Assembly (NCBI GenBank): GCA_040882505.1
Contig: JBBEBE010000005.1
Coordinates: forward strand, 310,001-374,000
Direction: 5' to 3'
From: JBBEBE01 sp040882505
GTDB taxonomy: Bacteria > Bacteroidota > Rhodothermia > Balneolales > Balneolaceae
DNA: 64,000 bases
This document shows, piece after piece, positions 54,239 to 63,057 of the stretch. Under the pieces are notes generated by a model. That model was not told the origin of the DNA and made no database searches. It saw only the letters and a list, made by a program, of their open reading frames with translations. Within the stretch, counting starts at the first letter, position 1. Each line of letters begins with the position of its first letter. Position numbers and translations under genes: made by a program.

Positions 54239-55924
54239 TTAGTACGTCACCGTTACATGGTGAAACGTAGATGTTCCCGTGTCGTTATTGGCGTCGGTGA
54301 CAATAACTCGCAACAAGAAGTCATCCAGTGTGTACGACAGATGACCATAAAAGGAGGCAGAAGAACCAACCGTTTGCCAGGAGTTTCCGGTCAACGTATA
54401 ATCGATTTGCCATTCAAAGCTATAGGGTTTTAGCCCACCTTCCGCAGATGCTTCGAATTCCACGTATTGGTTGAGTTGAATCTGATTTGGCCCATCTATC
54501 GATGGGTAAATCGATAGAGTATTTCCCAAAGCTGCTGCGGCATCAAGGACGCCATAACCATATTCTTGATCAGGGGTCATTGAGCCAAAAGGATGGTTCG
54601 CTGTATTCAATAATCGATTTCTGATTTGAGTGTTGGACCAAGTTGGGTTCTGCTCAATGAGTAATGCGGTAGCACCAGAAACTAATGGAGCTGAGAATGA
54701 GGTGCCACACAACGATTGATATGCAGGATAACCTGGCCGAGTCGTATAGCTTTCAAATGGTGAAGAAATAGATACATGTGGGCCAAAGTTGGAGTATTCA
54801 GAGCATCCAGATGGGGTACTATCAACAAAATATCCATTCGAGTCAACCCCTGATACTCCTATGACTTGACTAAATCCTGCAGGGTAAATCACATCACCGG
54901 GCGAAAAGTTACTTCTTGGGTTATTTCCTGCAGCTGCCACGAGTACTATACCAGCATTCCATGCTGATGAAATCGCATTAGAGAGACACGTATCGTGTGT
55001 TGGAGACCCAATACTAAGGTTTATTACATCTACGTTATTCAATATTCCAAACTCGATTCCATCTATTACTTCTGATTGAAAATCGCATAATGGTGTATTG
55101 CAGTATTTAAAAATGTAAACATCGGCGGAGTCTATTCCGTGAGATATCCCAACTGTACCTAGATTGTTGTCTTTAGCAAATATTGTCCCGGAAACCATTG
55201 TTCCATGTGGATTTTGGGAGAAACAATTATTGTTGTCAAAGTTACTGTCGCAATTTCCAGATGGAATTGTGGGTAAATCTTCATGGTTGGATATTCCGGA
55301 ATCCAAAATGAGTAATTTCACACCGTCACCTGTTGCATGCTGCCAAGCAAGAGGAGCACGGACCATATTTAATCCCCAATGGATTGATTGCCCCTGTATC
55401 GCTGATATAGTTGATGCATTTGAAAATGATTGGTATTTAATCGGGATCTCGATATAGTCCACGCGGGGATGGTCTACGAGCTCGGGAACCAGTTCGGGAT
55501 CCATCTTTACAAATGCAGCGCCGATGGATGTGTACACCGTCTGGATGGTCACTCCCATTTCTCTCATTTCTTCGAGTCCAAGACGAAACTCTTCTGCTGA
55601 TATTGCTGCACGAATTCCATCTGATTCAAAAAGTCGTTGGCTGTCGGATGCTTTAAATCCGATTTTGGCTTGGCCGTCGTGTGCAGCAATAGAATCTTGG
55701 AGAACCTTGACATCCGTGTCCCATGGTCGTGGCTCGGGGGGTAGGTCAACTTCAAGCATCGGTACGTCACGAAGCTCGTATCGATCACCTCTTTCGGTAA
55801 TTGCGGTTTCTTGAACAGACTGGAGTGTACTCTCACCGCTATCGACCGGACCAGAACTGCACCCGGAAATGATTGCAATGAGTACGAGGAGTTGGGTGAG
55901 ACGTTTACATGTGTTCATCATCAT
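54239..55924 (-). CDS. S8 subtilisin-like protease lipoprotein
   Basis: A 561-aa lipoprotein (lipobox IISGC, Cys22). Residues 48-165 form an I9-like propeptide ending HPRVDYIEIP. The peptidase domain (about 180-455) has a complete triad: Asp208 in LLILDSGISN, His240 in NPHGTMVSG and Ser409 in CGTSFSAP, with oxyanion Asn334 in AAAGNN. A C-terminal Ig-like domain (about 470-561, QIQLNQYVEFEASAEGG) follows. It should be a surface or periplasmic endoprotease that frees itself from its propeptide. The gene is notably AT-rich and is flanked by two related small lipoproteins and a propeptide-only paralogue. Confidence 0.92.
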   Translation of the reverse strand: MMMNTCKRLTQLLVLIAIISGCSSGPVDSGESTLQSVQETAITERGDRYELRDVPMLEVDLPPEPRPWDTDVKVLQDSIAAHDGQAKIGFKASDSQRLFESDGIRAAISAEEFRLGLEEMREMGVTIQTVYTSIGAAFVKMDPELVPELVDHPRVDYIEIPIKYQSFSNASTISAIQGQSIHWGLNMVRAPLAWQHATGDGVKLLILDSGISNHEDLPTIPSGNCDSNFDNNNCFSQNPHGTMVSGTIFAKDNNLGTVGISHGIDSADVYIFKYCNTPLCDFQSEVIDGIEFGILNNVDVINLSIGSPTHDTCLSNAISSAWNAGIVLVAAAGNNPRSNFSPGDVIYPAGFSQVIGVSGVDSNGYFVDSTPSGCSEYSNFGPHVSISSPFESYTTRPGYPAYQSLCGTSFSAPLVSGATALLIEQNPTWSNTQIRNRLLNTANHPFGSMTPDQEYGYGVLDAAAALGNTLSIYPSIDGPNQIQLNQYVEFEASAEGGLKPYSFEWQIDYTLTGNSWQTVGSSASFYGHLSYTLDDFLLRVIVTDANNDTGTSTFHHVTVTY

Positions 55925-55950
55925 TCACCGTTGATTAGTGAAGTATATTT

Positions 55951-55977
55951 CTCCGATTTACATTTCGTGAATCGGAG
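55951..55977 (-). promoter_or_regulatory. Inverted repeat in subtilase leader
   Basis: CTCCGATT (55951-55958) and AATCGGAG (55970-55977) are perfect 8-bp arms around an 11-nt spacer, 27-53 bp before the protease start. It could be an operator or an mRNA hairpin; the data do not decide. Confidence 0.4.
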
Positions 55978-56141
55978 CTTATCCACGAAGAGTCCACATA
56001 CGAGACTCCCGGGCAGACACGACTGTGCCGGTGCGATTGATGAGAACACTAGAGAATGGAATAAAGACTGAAATCAAACTCAGTCAAGAGTTTACAGATT
56101 ATAGTATTCTTGAATGATAATTCAAAAACACTTGGTGATAA

Positions 56142-56669
56142 TCACATAATCACTTCAAACGGGACGCTGGTTCGTTCCTCTTCGGGGAGGAGTCGGTCAT
56201 TTTGTATTTCGGAATCACGAATCACGTTAGGAGTATCATAGATGAAAAAGTTGAAGCGATAGAATCCGGATTTTCCACCGTAGTTCGAGAGATTAGTAAG
56301 GTTTAGTGGAGGAATTTCCGGAGAAGAAAGGGTTTCTCCGGGTGGCAACGGCAAAATCTTTGCCTGCATCTGATGCGATAGATACCAGGTTGCAAAATCG
56401 TTCCAATCACCTTTTTCCAATCGTTGAATATTGATCGGTGATACATCAAGGTAGTAGACCGTATCACTTCGCTCATTGGTAAAGGAGGGGGTAATCACGG
56501 CATCCTCGTCTGAGAGAGATGACAAGTCGTAGTGCTGTTTCGATAGCGGAATGCCGGTTGAGAGTTCATCGTCAGAGAGGGAGGACAAGCTTCCCTCACA
56601 ACCGGTCCAAACAAAAGTGAGAAGTAGGCCGGTCAGCGCAAGTCGAAGATGGGTGAATGTGGGAACCAT
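56142..56669 (-). CDS. Small Ig-like lipoprotein B
   Basis: A 175-aa lipoprotein (lipobox VWTGC, Cys24), paralogue of the protein at 53574. Shared features are LST/LNTG-PL-K in the linker, FTNERSDTVYYLD, the short W-containing strand (KGDWNDFATW), LPPGETLSSP, GFYRFNFFIY and the identical ending LLPEEERTSVPFEVIM. The ATG at 56669 has GGAG 6 nt upstream. It is promoter-proximal in the cluster, 217 bp before the subtilase start. Function unknown; a beta-sandwich inhibitor or adaptor of the protease is one possibility. Confidence 0.8.
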   Translation of the reverse strand: MVPTFTHLRLALTGLLLTFVWTGCEGSLSSLSDDELSTGIPLSKQHYDLSSLSDEDAVITPSFTNERSDTVYYLDVSPINIQRLEKGDWNDFATWYLSHQMQAKILPLPPGETLSSPEIPPLNLTNLSNYGGKSGFYRFNFFIYDTPNVIRDSEIQNDRLLPEEERTSVPFEVIM

Positions 56670-57006
56670 GGTAAACTCCGGTTTTCTTATTACTGAAAAA
56701 GAGGTGTCTCTACGTTGCTTTCCAAGACACACGATACTCGAGTGACACTCGTTTGACTATCTTCCCTACGGAGCTTGCCTCCAACCCGCTACAGGTCAAG
56801 CGAATATTAATGGAACCGTGGCCGTCCATGCTGCCCTGACCCGCAAATCTGTCGGAGTTCAATGATTCCCGCAGACGGGATATCGGACGATGGACAAGCC
56901 TCTTACGGGCACTCTTCGAACCGCCCACAGATCTTGCCTGCGCCAAAAAGTGAAGGTCTGAACAAAGCTTCGTATCTTTCGGGTCTATACCGAATTTGAC
57001 GGACCC
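56670..57006. promoter_or_regulatory. Intergenic region between lipoprotein B and prfC
   Basis: A 337-bp gap between the divergent lipoprotein B and prfC genes. It contains the second 36-bp repeat and presumably both promoters. The right part returns to the GC content of the housekeeping genes. I see no further gene; a minus-strand reading frame here is only the antisense of the prfC start. Confidence 0.4.
56764..56799. repeat. 36-bp dispersed repeat, copy 2
   Basis: CCCTACGGAGCTTGCCTCCA then ACCCGCTACAGGTCAA, one base different from the copy at 53385-53420 and in the same orientation. It lies 95-130 bp upstream of lipoprotein B. The two copies bracket lipoprotein B, the subtilase and lipoprotein A. 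Confidence 0.75.
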
Positions 57007-58617
57007 ATGGCCAACCAGACTGCAACCAAACCCTCCGAGATCGTTCGCGAAGCGCAACGCCGCCGCACCTTTGCGATCATCTCCCACCCGGATGCCGGGA
57101 AGACCACACTCACCGAGAAGCTGCTCCTCTACGGAGGCGCGATTCACGAGGCGGGCTCCATTCGCCAGCGAAAAGCCTCGCGATATGCCGCCTCCGACTG
57201 GATGGCGATCGAGAAGGAGCGGGGGATCTCGGTGACCTCGTCAGTACTGCGGTTTGAACAGGACGGCATTCGATACAATCTTCTGGACACCCCGGGCCAC
57301 AAAGACTTCTCCGAAGATACCCTGCGAACCCTGGTGGCGGCCGACTCCGGCCTCATGGTGATCGACGTGGCCAAAGGGGTCGAGGAGCAGACCGAAAAAC
57401 TCTTCGAAGTGTGCCGGATGCGCCAGGTCCCGGTGATCACCTTTGTGAACAAGTGCGACCGCCCCGGAATGGACCCGCTCGAAGTGTTGAGCAACGTAGA
57501 ATCCAAACTGGGGATTGAAGCCGTTCCCGCCAGCTGGCCGGTCGGCTACGGACAGAAGTTTCAGGGGATCTACGATCTGATCGGGAAAAAGCTCCACCTC
57601 TACGTCAAAACGGATCACGGCGCTCAGAAGGCGGAGACCGAGATTCTGGATCTGGAAGAGGGGCTGGCCAAAACCCGCCTTTCCGACAATGAGAAAGACC
57701 AGCTTCGTGAAGAGGTGATGCTCATCGAGGACATGTACGCAGAGATGGACCGCGAGAAATTCCAGACAGGAGAAGTCTCGCCGGTCTTTTTCGGTTCGGC
57801 CCTGCACAACTTCGGGTTGGACGTCTTTTTGTCCTACTTCAAGGAGTTGGCTCCCTCTCCACAGTGCTATCTGGACGAAGCGGACCAGGAGCGGGCCCTG
57901 GATGCTCCCTTCAGTGGGTTCATCTTCAAGCTTCAGGCCAACATGAATCCGGATCACCGGGACTGCGCAGCGTTTGTACGCGTCGCCTCCGGGAAATTCG
58001 AGCGAGGTCTGGACGTGACGCACGTACAGACCGGAAAGAAAGTCAAGATGTCTACTCCGCACACGCTCATGGGCGACGAGCGCCAGATCATGGAGGAGGC
58101 GTGGCCGGGAGATATCGTCTCGCTCTTCAGCCCCGGCTTCTTCCGGATCGGAAATACGCTTCACGCCGGCGAGAAGGTGAGCTACAACGTGATTCCCCTC
58201 TTTACGCCCGAGCATTTCATGAAGGTCTCCACGAAGGATCCCTTCAAGCGGAAGCAGTTGCGCGAAGGGCTCAAGCAGCTCTCCGAAGAGGGGGTCGTGC
58301 ATGTCTTTGAAGTGCCCAACGGTGTGGGCAACGAGTTGCTGCTCGGGACCGTCGGGGTGCTCCAGTTCGAAGTGGTCGAGCACCGCATGCAGACCGAGTA
58401 CAACGTAGAGCTGAACATACAGGGGGTGAGCTATCACACCGCCCGTTGGCTCTCCGGAGACCAAACGGTGATCGAGAAGCTGCAGTCCAGTTACTCCACC
58501 CACATCACCCAGGACATGGAGGGGAACCCGATCGTCCTCTTCGACAGCCAGTATGCGCTGAATCAGGCCGAAGAGAAGGTGGGCGCAGGCGAGCTGTTCA
58601 AGTTCAAGAACGGCTGA
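57007..58617 (+). CDS. prfC: Peptide chain release factor 3
   Basis: A 536-aa translational GTPase that recycles RF1/RF2 from the ribosome. G motifs are SHPDAGKTTLTEK (G1), ERGISVTSS (G2), DTPGHKDFSED (G3) and NKCD (G4). RF3-specific features are the SDWMAIEKERGISV region, the WPVGYG insert and a C-terminal VGVLQFEVVEHRMQTEYN. Length matches the family. It is monocistronic and convergent with the metzincin-like gene. Confidence 0.97.
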   Translation: MANQTATKPSEIVREAQRRRTFAIISHPDAGKTTLTEKLLLYGGAIHEAGSIRQRKASRYAASDWMAIEKERGISVTSSVLRFEQDGIRYNLLDTPGHKDFSEDTLRTLVAADSGLMVIDVAKGVEEQTEKLFEVCRMRQVPVITFVNKCDRPGMDPLEVLSNVESKLGIEAVPASWPVGYGQKFQGIYDLIGKKLHLYVKTDHGAQKAETEILDLEEGLAKTRLSDNEKDQLREEVMLIEDMYAEMDREKFQTGEVSPVFFGSALHNFGLDVFLSYFKELAPSPQCYLDEADQERALDAPFSGFIFKLQANMNPDHRDCAAFVRVASGKFERGLDVTHVQTGKKVKMSTPHTLMGDERQIMEEAWPGDIVSLFSPGFFRIGNTLHAGEKVSYNVIPLFTPEHFMKVSTKDPFKRKQLREGLKQLSEEGVVHVFEVPNGVGNELLLGTVGVLQFEVVEHRMQTEYNVELNIQGVSYHTARWLSGDQTVIEKLQSSYSTHITQDMEGNPIVLFDSQYALNQAEEKVGAGELFKFKNG

Positions 58618-58713
58618 TTCGACCGTGCGCTCTGCCCGACTCGGGCCGAACCGGCCACGTGGGCGAATCGAAGGGGTCACAAAAGCCGTACCCGGTGTGC
58701 CCTCACGAGGGAG

Positions 58714-59493
58714 TTACTCGTCGTTTTTTAACGCTTCAATGTCTGCTTGGCAGGCGGCGTCCAGATTTGGAATCTCCGATCCAAAAATGGAGCTGAAGAG
58801 ATCCGGCTGGTTGTAGGCGTAGTACATGACGCAGTTCTCGTTGTCACAGTGCGTTCCGTTCTCCGCATCTTTGTGATCCTGCTGCATCGTTGTGCCATTG
58901 TCTACCAAGCCCATCAAATGCCCGATTTCGTGTCGCAGGACACTCGCTTCGACCTGCTCCCGGGAAGGAGATCCCAATCCCGAAGAGGTCTCCTCGAATG
59001 TGGCGCCAAAGTAAGCGGTCGAGGTGTTGTAATACGCGATGGCGAGCACATTATCCTGTTCGAACTCTCCGTCCAGGAAGAGGTGGTAGAGACGCAGCGT
59101 GTTGCGTGCCCGGTCGGGCTCGTGTTCCCGGTGCTCCTGCTCCAGGCTCCGCACCTCGTTGGCGGTATAGCTGGGCTGTTCGCCGGCCGGAATCTCGACC
59201 GGATCGAGCGTCCGAACCGTCTTGCCACTCCACTGTTCAAGAAAGGTGACCAGATTGTCTACGGCTCCGGATTGAGGCTGGTGACCCGGCATGTACTGGA
59301 TCTCCAGTTCGATCGTGTCAAAATCGCCACCAGCGATGATGTCGCTGTTCGCGTCCCCCGGTCCCTCGGTCGTGGAGAAGGGCTCCGGCGGGGTGTTGTC
59401 GGTGCCCGTCGAGGTATCTTCACACCCACTCCACAGAAGAACGATGGGTAACAGAACGATCCATGAGAGGTGTCGGTAGATCCGTAGATTCAT
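58714..59493 (-). CDS. Metzincin-like metalloprotease lipoprotein
   Basis: A 259-aa lipoprotein (lipobox WSGC, Cys24). Its zinc motif is HEIGHLMGLVD (His188, Glu189, His192, third ligand probably Asp198), followed by a Met-turn candidate in CDNENCVMYY (Met223). The HExxHxxGxxD form recalls snapalysin, whereas the CxxxxCVM that follows recalls archaemetzincin-like proteins. An Asp/Gln-rich segment links the two. It is probably an active surface protease, monocistronic. The ATG at 59493 is chosen over a TTG at 59499. Confidence 0.8.
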   Translation of the reverse strand: MNLRIYRHLSWIVLLPIVLLWSGCEDTSTGTDNTPPEPFSTTEGPGDANSDIIAGGDFDTIELEIQYMPGHQPQSGAVDNLVTFLEQWSGKTVRTLDPVEIPAGEQPSYTANEVRSLEQEHREHEPDRARNTLRLYHLFLDGEFEQDNVLAIAYYNTSTAYFGATFEETSSGLGSPSREQVEASVLRHEIGHLMGLVDNGTTMQQDHKDAENGTHCDNENCVMYYAYNQPDLFSSIFGSEIPNLDAACQADIEALKNDE

Positions 59494-59718
59494 GAGCAAA
59501 CGTTTTTGGGTTTGAAAATCGATGCAGCAGCGTGGTACAGGGGCGGTTCAGCCCGTCGCAACCCCGTCGTTGTTTATACATGTTGCCGAAATTTCTTACC
59601 TTCCTTTGCTGAATTGATTGGTAGTCGGTTCGGCCCGAAAAGGAATGATTGTGACGGTATGTACTGATCGGAGGGCTCAGTTGTTCCCTCCGCTAACCTT
59701 ACAAAGAGAACCAGTATC

Positions 59719-61140
59719 ATGGCAAAAGAATTCGACCTCTGTGTGATTGGAAGTGGCCCCGGCGGATATGTGGCCGCCATTCGGGCTTCTCAACTCGGTT
59801 TAAAGACAGCCATTGTCGAGAAGCGTCATCTGGGAGGGGTCTGTCTGAATATCGGCTGTATTCCGACCAAAGCCTTGCTTCGGTCTGCCGAGGTGTTTGA
59901 ATCGATCGGGCACGCCGCCGACTACGGGGTGAATGTGAAGGAGTTTTCGGCCGATTTTGGTGGCATGGTCAAGCGGAGCCGTAACGTGGCCAACAAGATG
60001 AGCAAGGGGGTTCAATTTTTGATGAAGGCCAACAAGGTCGAGGTCTTCATGGGCACCGGCGCCTTCACCTCGCCGACCGAACTGGCGGTCACGGACGAGA
60101 GCGGCAAGACGGTCGAGACGATCAAAGCCGGCAAGTACATCATTGCGACCGGTGCGCGTCCCCGCGAGATTCCACCGCTGCCGATTGACGGAAAGATGGT
60201 GATCAACTCGGAGCAGGCGATGCAGCTGGACAAGCAGCCCAAGAAGATGGTGATCTGCGGTGCCGGAGCCATTGGCGTCGAATTTGCCTATTTCTACAAC
60301 ACGATTGGCACAGAGGTGACTCTCGTGGAGCTTATGGATTCTCTGGTGCCGGTCGAGGACAAGGAGGTGGGCAAAGAGTTGGGCAAGATCTACAAGAAGA
60401 AGGGAATCAACGTCCTGACCGAGAGCTCCGTCGAGAAGGTGGAGAAGAAAGGCAAAGGCGTCAAGGTGACCGTCAAGACGAAGAAGGGATCCGAGATACT
60501 GGAAGCCGACGTTGTGCTTTCGGCCGTGGGTGTGACCGGGAATGTGGAGAACCTGGGACTGGACAAGGCGGGCGTCAAGCACGAAAAAGGGACCATTCAG
60601 ATCGATCGAAGCACCTGCCAGACCTCGGCCAAGAATATCTATGCCGTAGGCGATGTGGCCGGTCCTCCGTGGTTGGCCCACAAGGCGTCGCACGAAGCGA
60701 TCTATTGCGTCGAGAAGCTGGCCGGAGAGAATCCGCAGTCCATCAACTACACCAACATTCCGGGCTGTACGTACTGTGAGCCCCAGATCGCCTCGGTCGG
60801 ATACACCGAGGAGAAGGCAAAAGAAGAGGGCTACGATGTGATCGTCGGCAAGTTTCCCTTCTCTGCCAGCGGGAAGGCGACCGCTTTGGGTCACGAAGAG
60901 GGCTTTGTGAAGGTGATCTTTGATGCGCAGTACGGCGAGTGGCTCGGATGCCACATGATCGGTTCTCACGTGACCGAGCTCATCGCAGAGGCGGTGGTGG
61001 CCCGGGATTTGGAAACCACCGGACACGAGATCATCAGCGCGGTTCACCCGCACCCGACCATGAGCGAAGCGGTCATGGAAGCGGTGGCCGAAGCGTACGG
61101 CGAAGGGGTCCACCTGGGATCCAAGCCGAAGAAGAAATAA
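59719..61140 (+). CDS. lpdA: Dihydrolipoyl dehydrogenase (E3)
   Basis: A 473-aa FAD flavoprotein that reoxidises dihydrolipoyl groups of 2-oxoacid dehydrogenase and glycine cleavage complexes. Motifs: FAD-binding CVIGSGPGGYVAAI, redox disulfide CLNIGCIPTKALL, NAD-binding CGAGAIGVEFAY, YAVGDVAGPPWLAHKA, and the catalytic His/Glu in SAVHPHPTMSEAVMEA. The lipoate genes lipB and lipA follow on the same strand, which fits shared regulation. Confidence 0.97.
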   Translation: MAKEFDLCVIGSGPGGYVAAIRASQLGLKTAIVEKRHLGGVCLNIGCIPTKALLRSAEVFESIGHAADYGVNVKEFSADFGGMVKRSRNVANKMSKGVQFLMKANKVEVFMGTGAFTSPTELAVTDESGKTVETIKAGKYIIATGARPREIPPLPIDGKMVINSEQAMQLDKQPKKMVICGAGAIGVEFAYFYNTIGTEVTLVELMDSLVPVEDKEVGKELGKIYKKKGINVLTESSVEKVEKKGKGVKVTVKTKKGSEILEADVVLSAVGVTGNVENLGLDKAGVKHEKGTIQIDRSTCQTSAKNIYAVGDVAGPPWLAHKASHEAIYCVEKLAGENPQSINYTNIPGCTYCEPQIASVGYTEEKAKEEGYDVIVGKFPFSASGKATALGHEEGFVKVIFDAQYGEWLGCHMIGSHVTELIAEAVVARDLETTGHEIISAVHPHPTMSEAVMEAVAEAYGEGVHLGSKPKKK

Positions 61141-61245
61141 GGGGAATCCCCCGCGCGGGTGGCCGGAAATCGGCCCCTGCAACGAGTTCACGACGAGGCG
61201 GCAGAGCGATGGCTTTGGCCGCCTCTCTTGTTTGAGACAGTTCTC

Positions 61246-61995
61246 ATGAAGCGAGCGAGCGAGACAGAGCGACCGGAGATCGAGGTCTACGATCTGGAGC
61301 AGATCGACTATCAGGCGGCCTGGGAGCTTCAGAAGCAGATCCAGAAGCGTCTTATTGACGAGAAACTGCGGATGAGACGCGAAGAGGGCTACCGGTCGAC
61401 GGCCCGGGATGTCCTTCTGTTGGTCGAACATCCTCACGTCTTTACGTTGGGCAAGAGCGGAGATGCCTCTCATCTGCTTCGCTCGGATGACGAGCTCGAG
61501 GCGTTGGGCGCACAGTATGTGCCGATTGACCGGGGCGGGGATATCACCTATCACGGTCCGGGCCAGCTGGTGGGCTATCCCATTCTGGATCTGGATCGCT
61601 ACATGACCGACATCCACAAGTACCTGCGGTCGCTTGAAGAGGTGATTATTCGGGTCTGTGCCGACTTTGGTGTTCAGGCGGGCCGAACCGAAGGCCTGAC
61701 CGGCGTCTGGGTCGGGGATCAAAAGATCTGTGCGATGGGGATCCGCTGTTCGCGCTGGGTCACCATGCACGGATTTGCCCTCAATCTGAATTCGGACTTG
61801 ACCTATTTCGGACACATTGTTCCCTGTGGAATCCAGGATCGCGGGGTGGCCAACCTCTCCGATCTGGCCGGACGGTCACTGGAACGGAGAGAGGTCACCG
61901 AACGCCTCCTGGTTCACTTTGCAGAGGTCTTTAACGGACGCGTGCAGAGCGGCACCAATCTGACTGAAATCGACGGTCATTATTCGTATCTTTGA
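61246..61995 (+). CDS. lipB: Octanoyltransferase
   Basis: A 249-aa lipoate-biosynthesis enzyme that moves octanoyl groups from acyl carrier protein to lipoyl domains. Motifs: LLVEHPHVFTLGKSG, RGGDITYHGPGQLVGYPI, GRTEGLTGVWVGDQKICAMGI (catalytic Lys) and FALNLNSDLTYFGHIVPCGI (catalytic Cys). The ATG at 61246 is chosen because the conserved region starts soon after; an in-frame start at 61159 would add an unconserved basic leader. Confidence 0.96.
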   Translation: MKRASETERPEIEVYDLEQIDYQAAWELQKQIQKRLIDEKLRMRREEGYRSTARDVLLLVEHPHVFTLGKSGDASHLLRSDDELEALGAQYVPIDRGGDITYHGPGQLVGYPILDLDRYMTDIHKYLRSLEEVIIRVCADFGVQAGRTEGLTGVWVGDQKICAMGIRCSRWVTMHGFALNLNSDLTYFGHIVPCGIQDRGVANLSDLAGRSLERREVTERLLVHFAEVFNGRVQSGTNLTEIDGHYSYL

Positions 61996-62118
61996 TGCGG
62001 TGACCGAAAGACCCCGGGAGTCGTCTGGATCCCGGCTCAAGAGATCGACTCTTGGAGCTTTCCGAAAGATGGATGGTTGATCAAGATTCCGGTCTCCAAT
62101 CGAAGAGGACACGTTGTT

Positions 62119-62997
62119 ATGATCAAAGAGCTTGATGTCGTAGAACGACAGACCCCCGGAGAGAGACGACCCGACTGGTTGCGCGTCAAACTGCCGTCGG
62201 GAAAGAAGTTCAAAGAGGTCTCCGAGACCATCCACAAACACAATCTGAATACGGTCTGTTCGGAGGCTCGATGCCCCAATATGGGGGAGTGCTGGGGAGC
62301 CGGAACGGCTACGTTCATGATTTTGGGAGATGTCTGTACCCGCTCCTGTTCGTTTTGTGCCGTCAAAACCGGTCGTCCGCCGGAGGGGCTCGACTGGGAC
62401 GAACCGGCTCGTGTGGCCGATGCCGCGAGCAAGATGGGCCTGAAGCATGTGGTTCTTACGTCGGTCAATCGTGACGAACGAAAAGATGGAGGGGCCCCCA
62501 TTTTTGCCGAGTGTCACAAGGTGCTGCGGGAGGTCATACCGGGCGTTACGATCGAGTCGCTGATCCCCGATTTCCGAGGCGTTTGGGACGCGTTGCAGAT
62601 CGTGATCGACACCCCGCCCGACGTGTTGAGTCACAATTTGGAGACGGTCCCCCGTCTCTATCGGACTGTGCGCCCGCAAGCGCGATATGAACGCTCCCTC
62701 GAGCTTCTTCTGCGAACCAAACAGCAGGGAATCCGCTCAAAAAGCGGAATCATGGTGGGTCTTGGGGAGACCCGTGAAGAGGTCATCGAGCTGATGAGTG
62801 ACTGCGTCGAGCATGAAGTGGATGTCCTGACCATTGGCCAGTACATGCAGCCGACCAAAATGCATCACCCGGTCATCGAGTGGATCCATCCCGATCAGTT
62901 TGCCGAGTACAAAGAGATTGGCGAAGAATTGGGAATCGAGCATGTCGAAAGCGGTCCGCTCGTCCGATCCTCCTACCACGCTGAACGACACCTCTAA
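62119..62997 (+). CDS. lipA: Lipoyl synthase (radical SAM)
   Basis: A 292-aa radical-SAM enzyme that inserts sulfur into octanoyl groups. The auxiliary cluster motif is [15 protein letters not shown]; the SAM cluster motif is [13 protein letters not shown]; the C-terminal RSSYHAE supplies the Ser ligand. The ATG at 62119 follows a GAGG purine run; an in-frame TTG at 62077 is unlikely. It lies 123 bp after lipB. Confidence 0.97.
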   Translation: MIKELDVVERQTPGERRPDWLRVKLPSGKKFKEVSETIHKHNLNTVCSEARCPNMGECWGAGTATFMILGDVCTRSCSFCAVKTGRPPEGLDWDEPARVADAASKMGLKHVVLTSVNRDERKDGGAPIFAECHKVLREVIPGVTIESLIPDFRGVWDALQIVIDTPPDVLSHNLETVPRLYRTVRPQARYERSLELLLRTKQQGIRSKSGIMVGLGETREEVIELMSDCVEHEVDVLTIGQYMQPTKMHHPVIEWIHPDQFAEYKEIGEELGIEHVESGPLVRSSYHAERHL

Positions 62998-63057
62998 CCG
63001 TTTGCAGTCGGGGGCGGGTTTGCCCCTGCTGCAGCTCAGATACCGGAACCGCTTTTC

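Noticed and set aside
57241..58680. 479-codon minus-strand frame opposite prfC
   Set aside because: Antisense to a highly conserved release factor gene, with no motifs of its own.
59800..61815. 671-codon minus-strand frame opposite lpdA and lipB
   Set aside because: It is the antisense of two clearly identified enzymes and has no recognisable domains.
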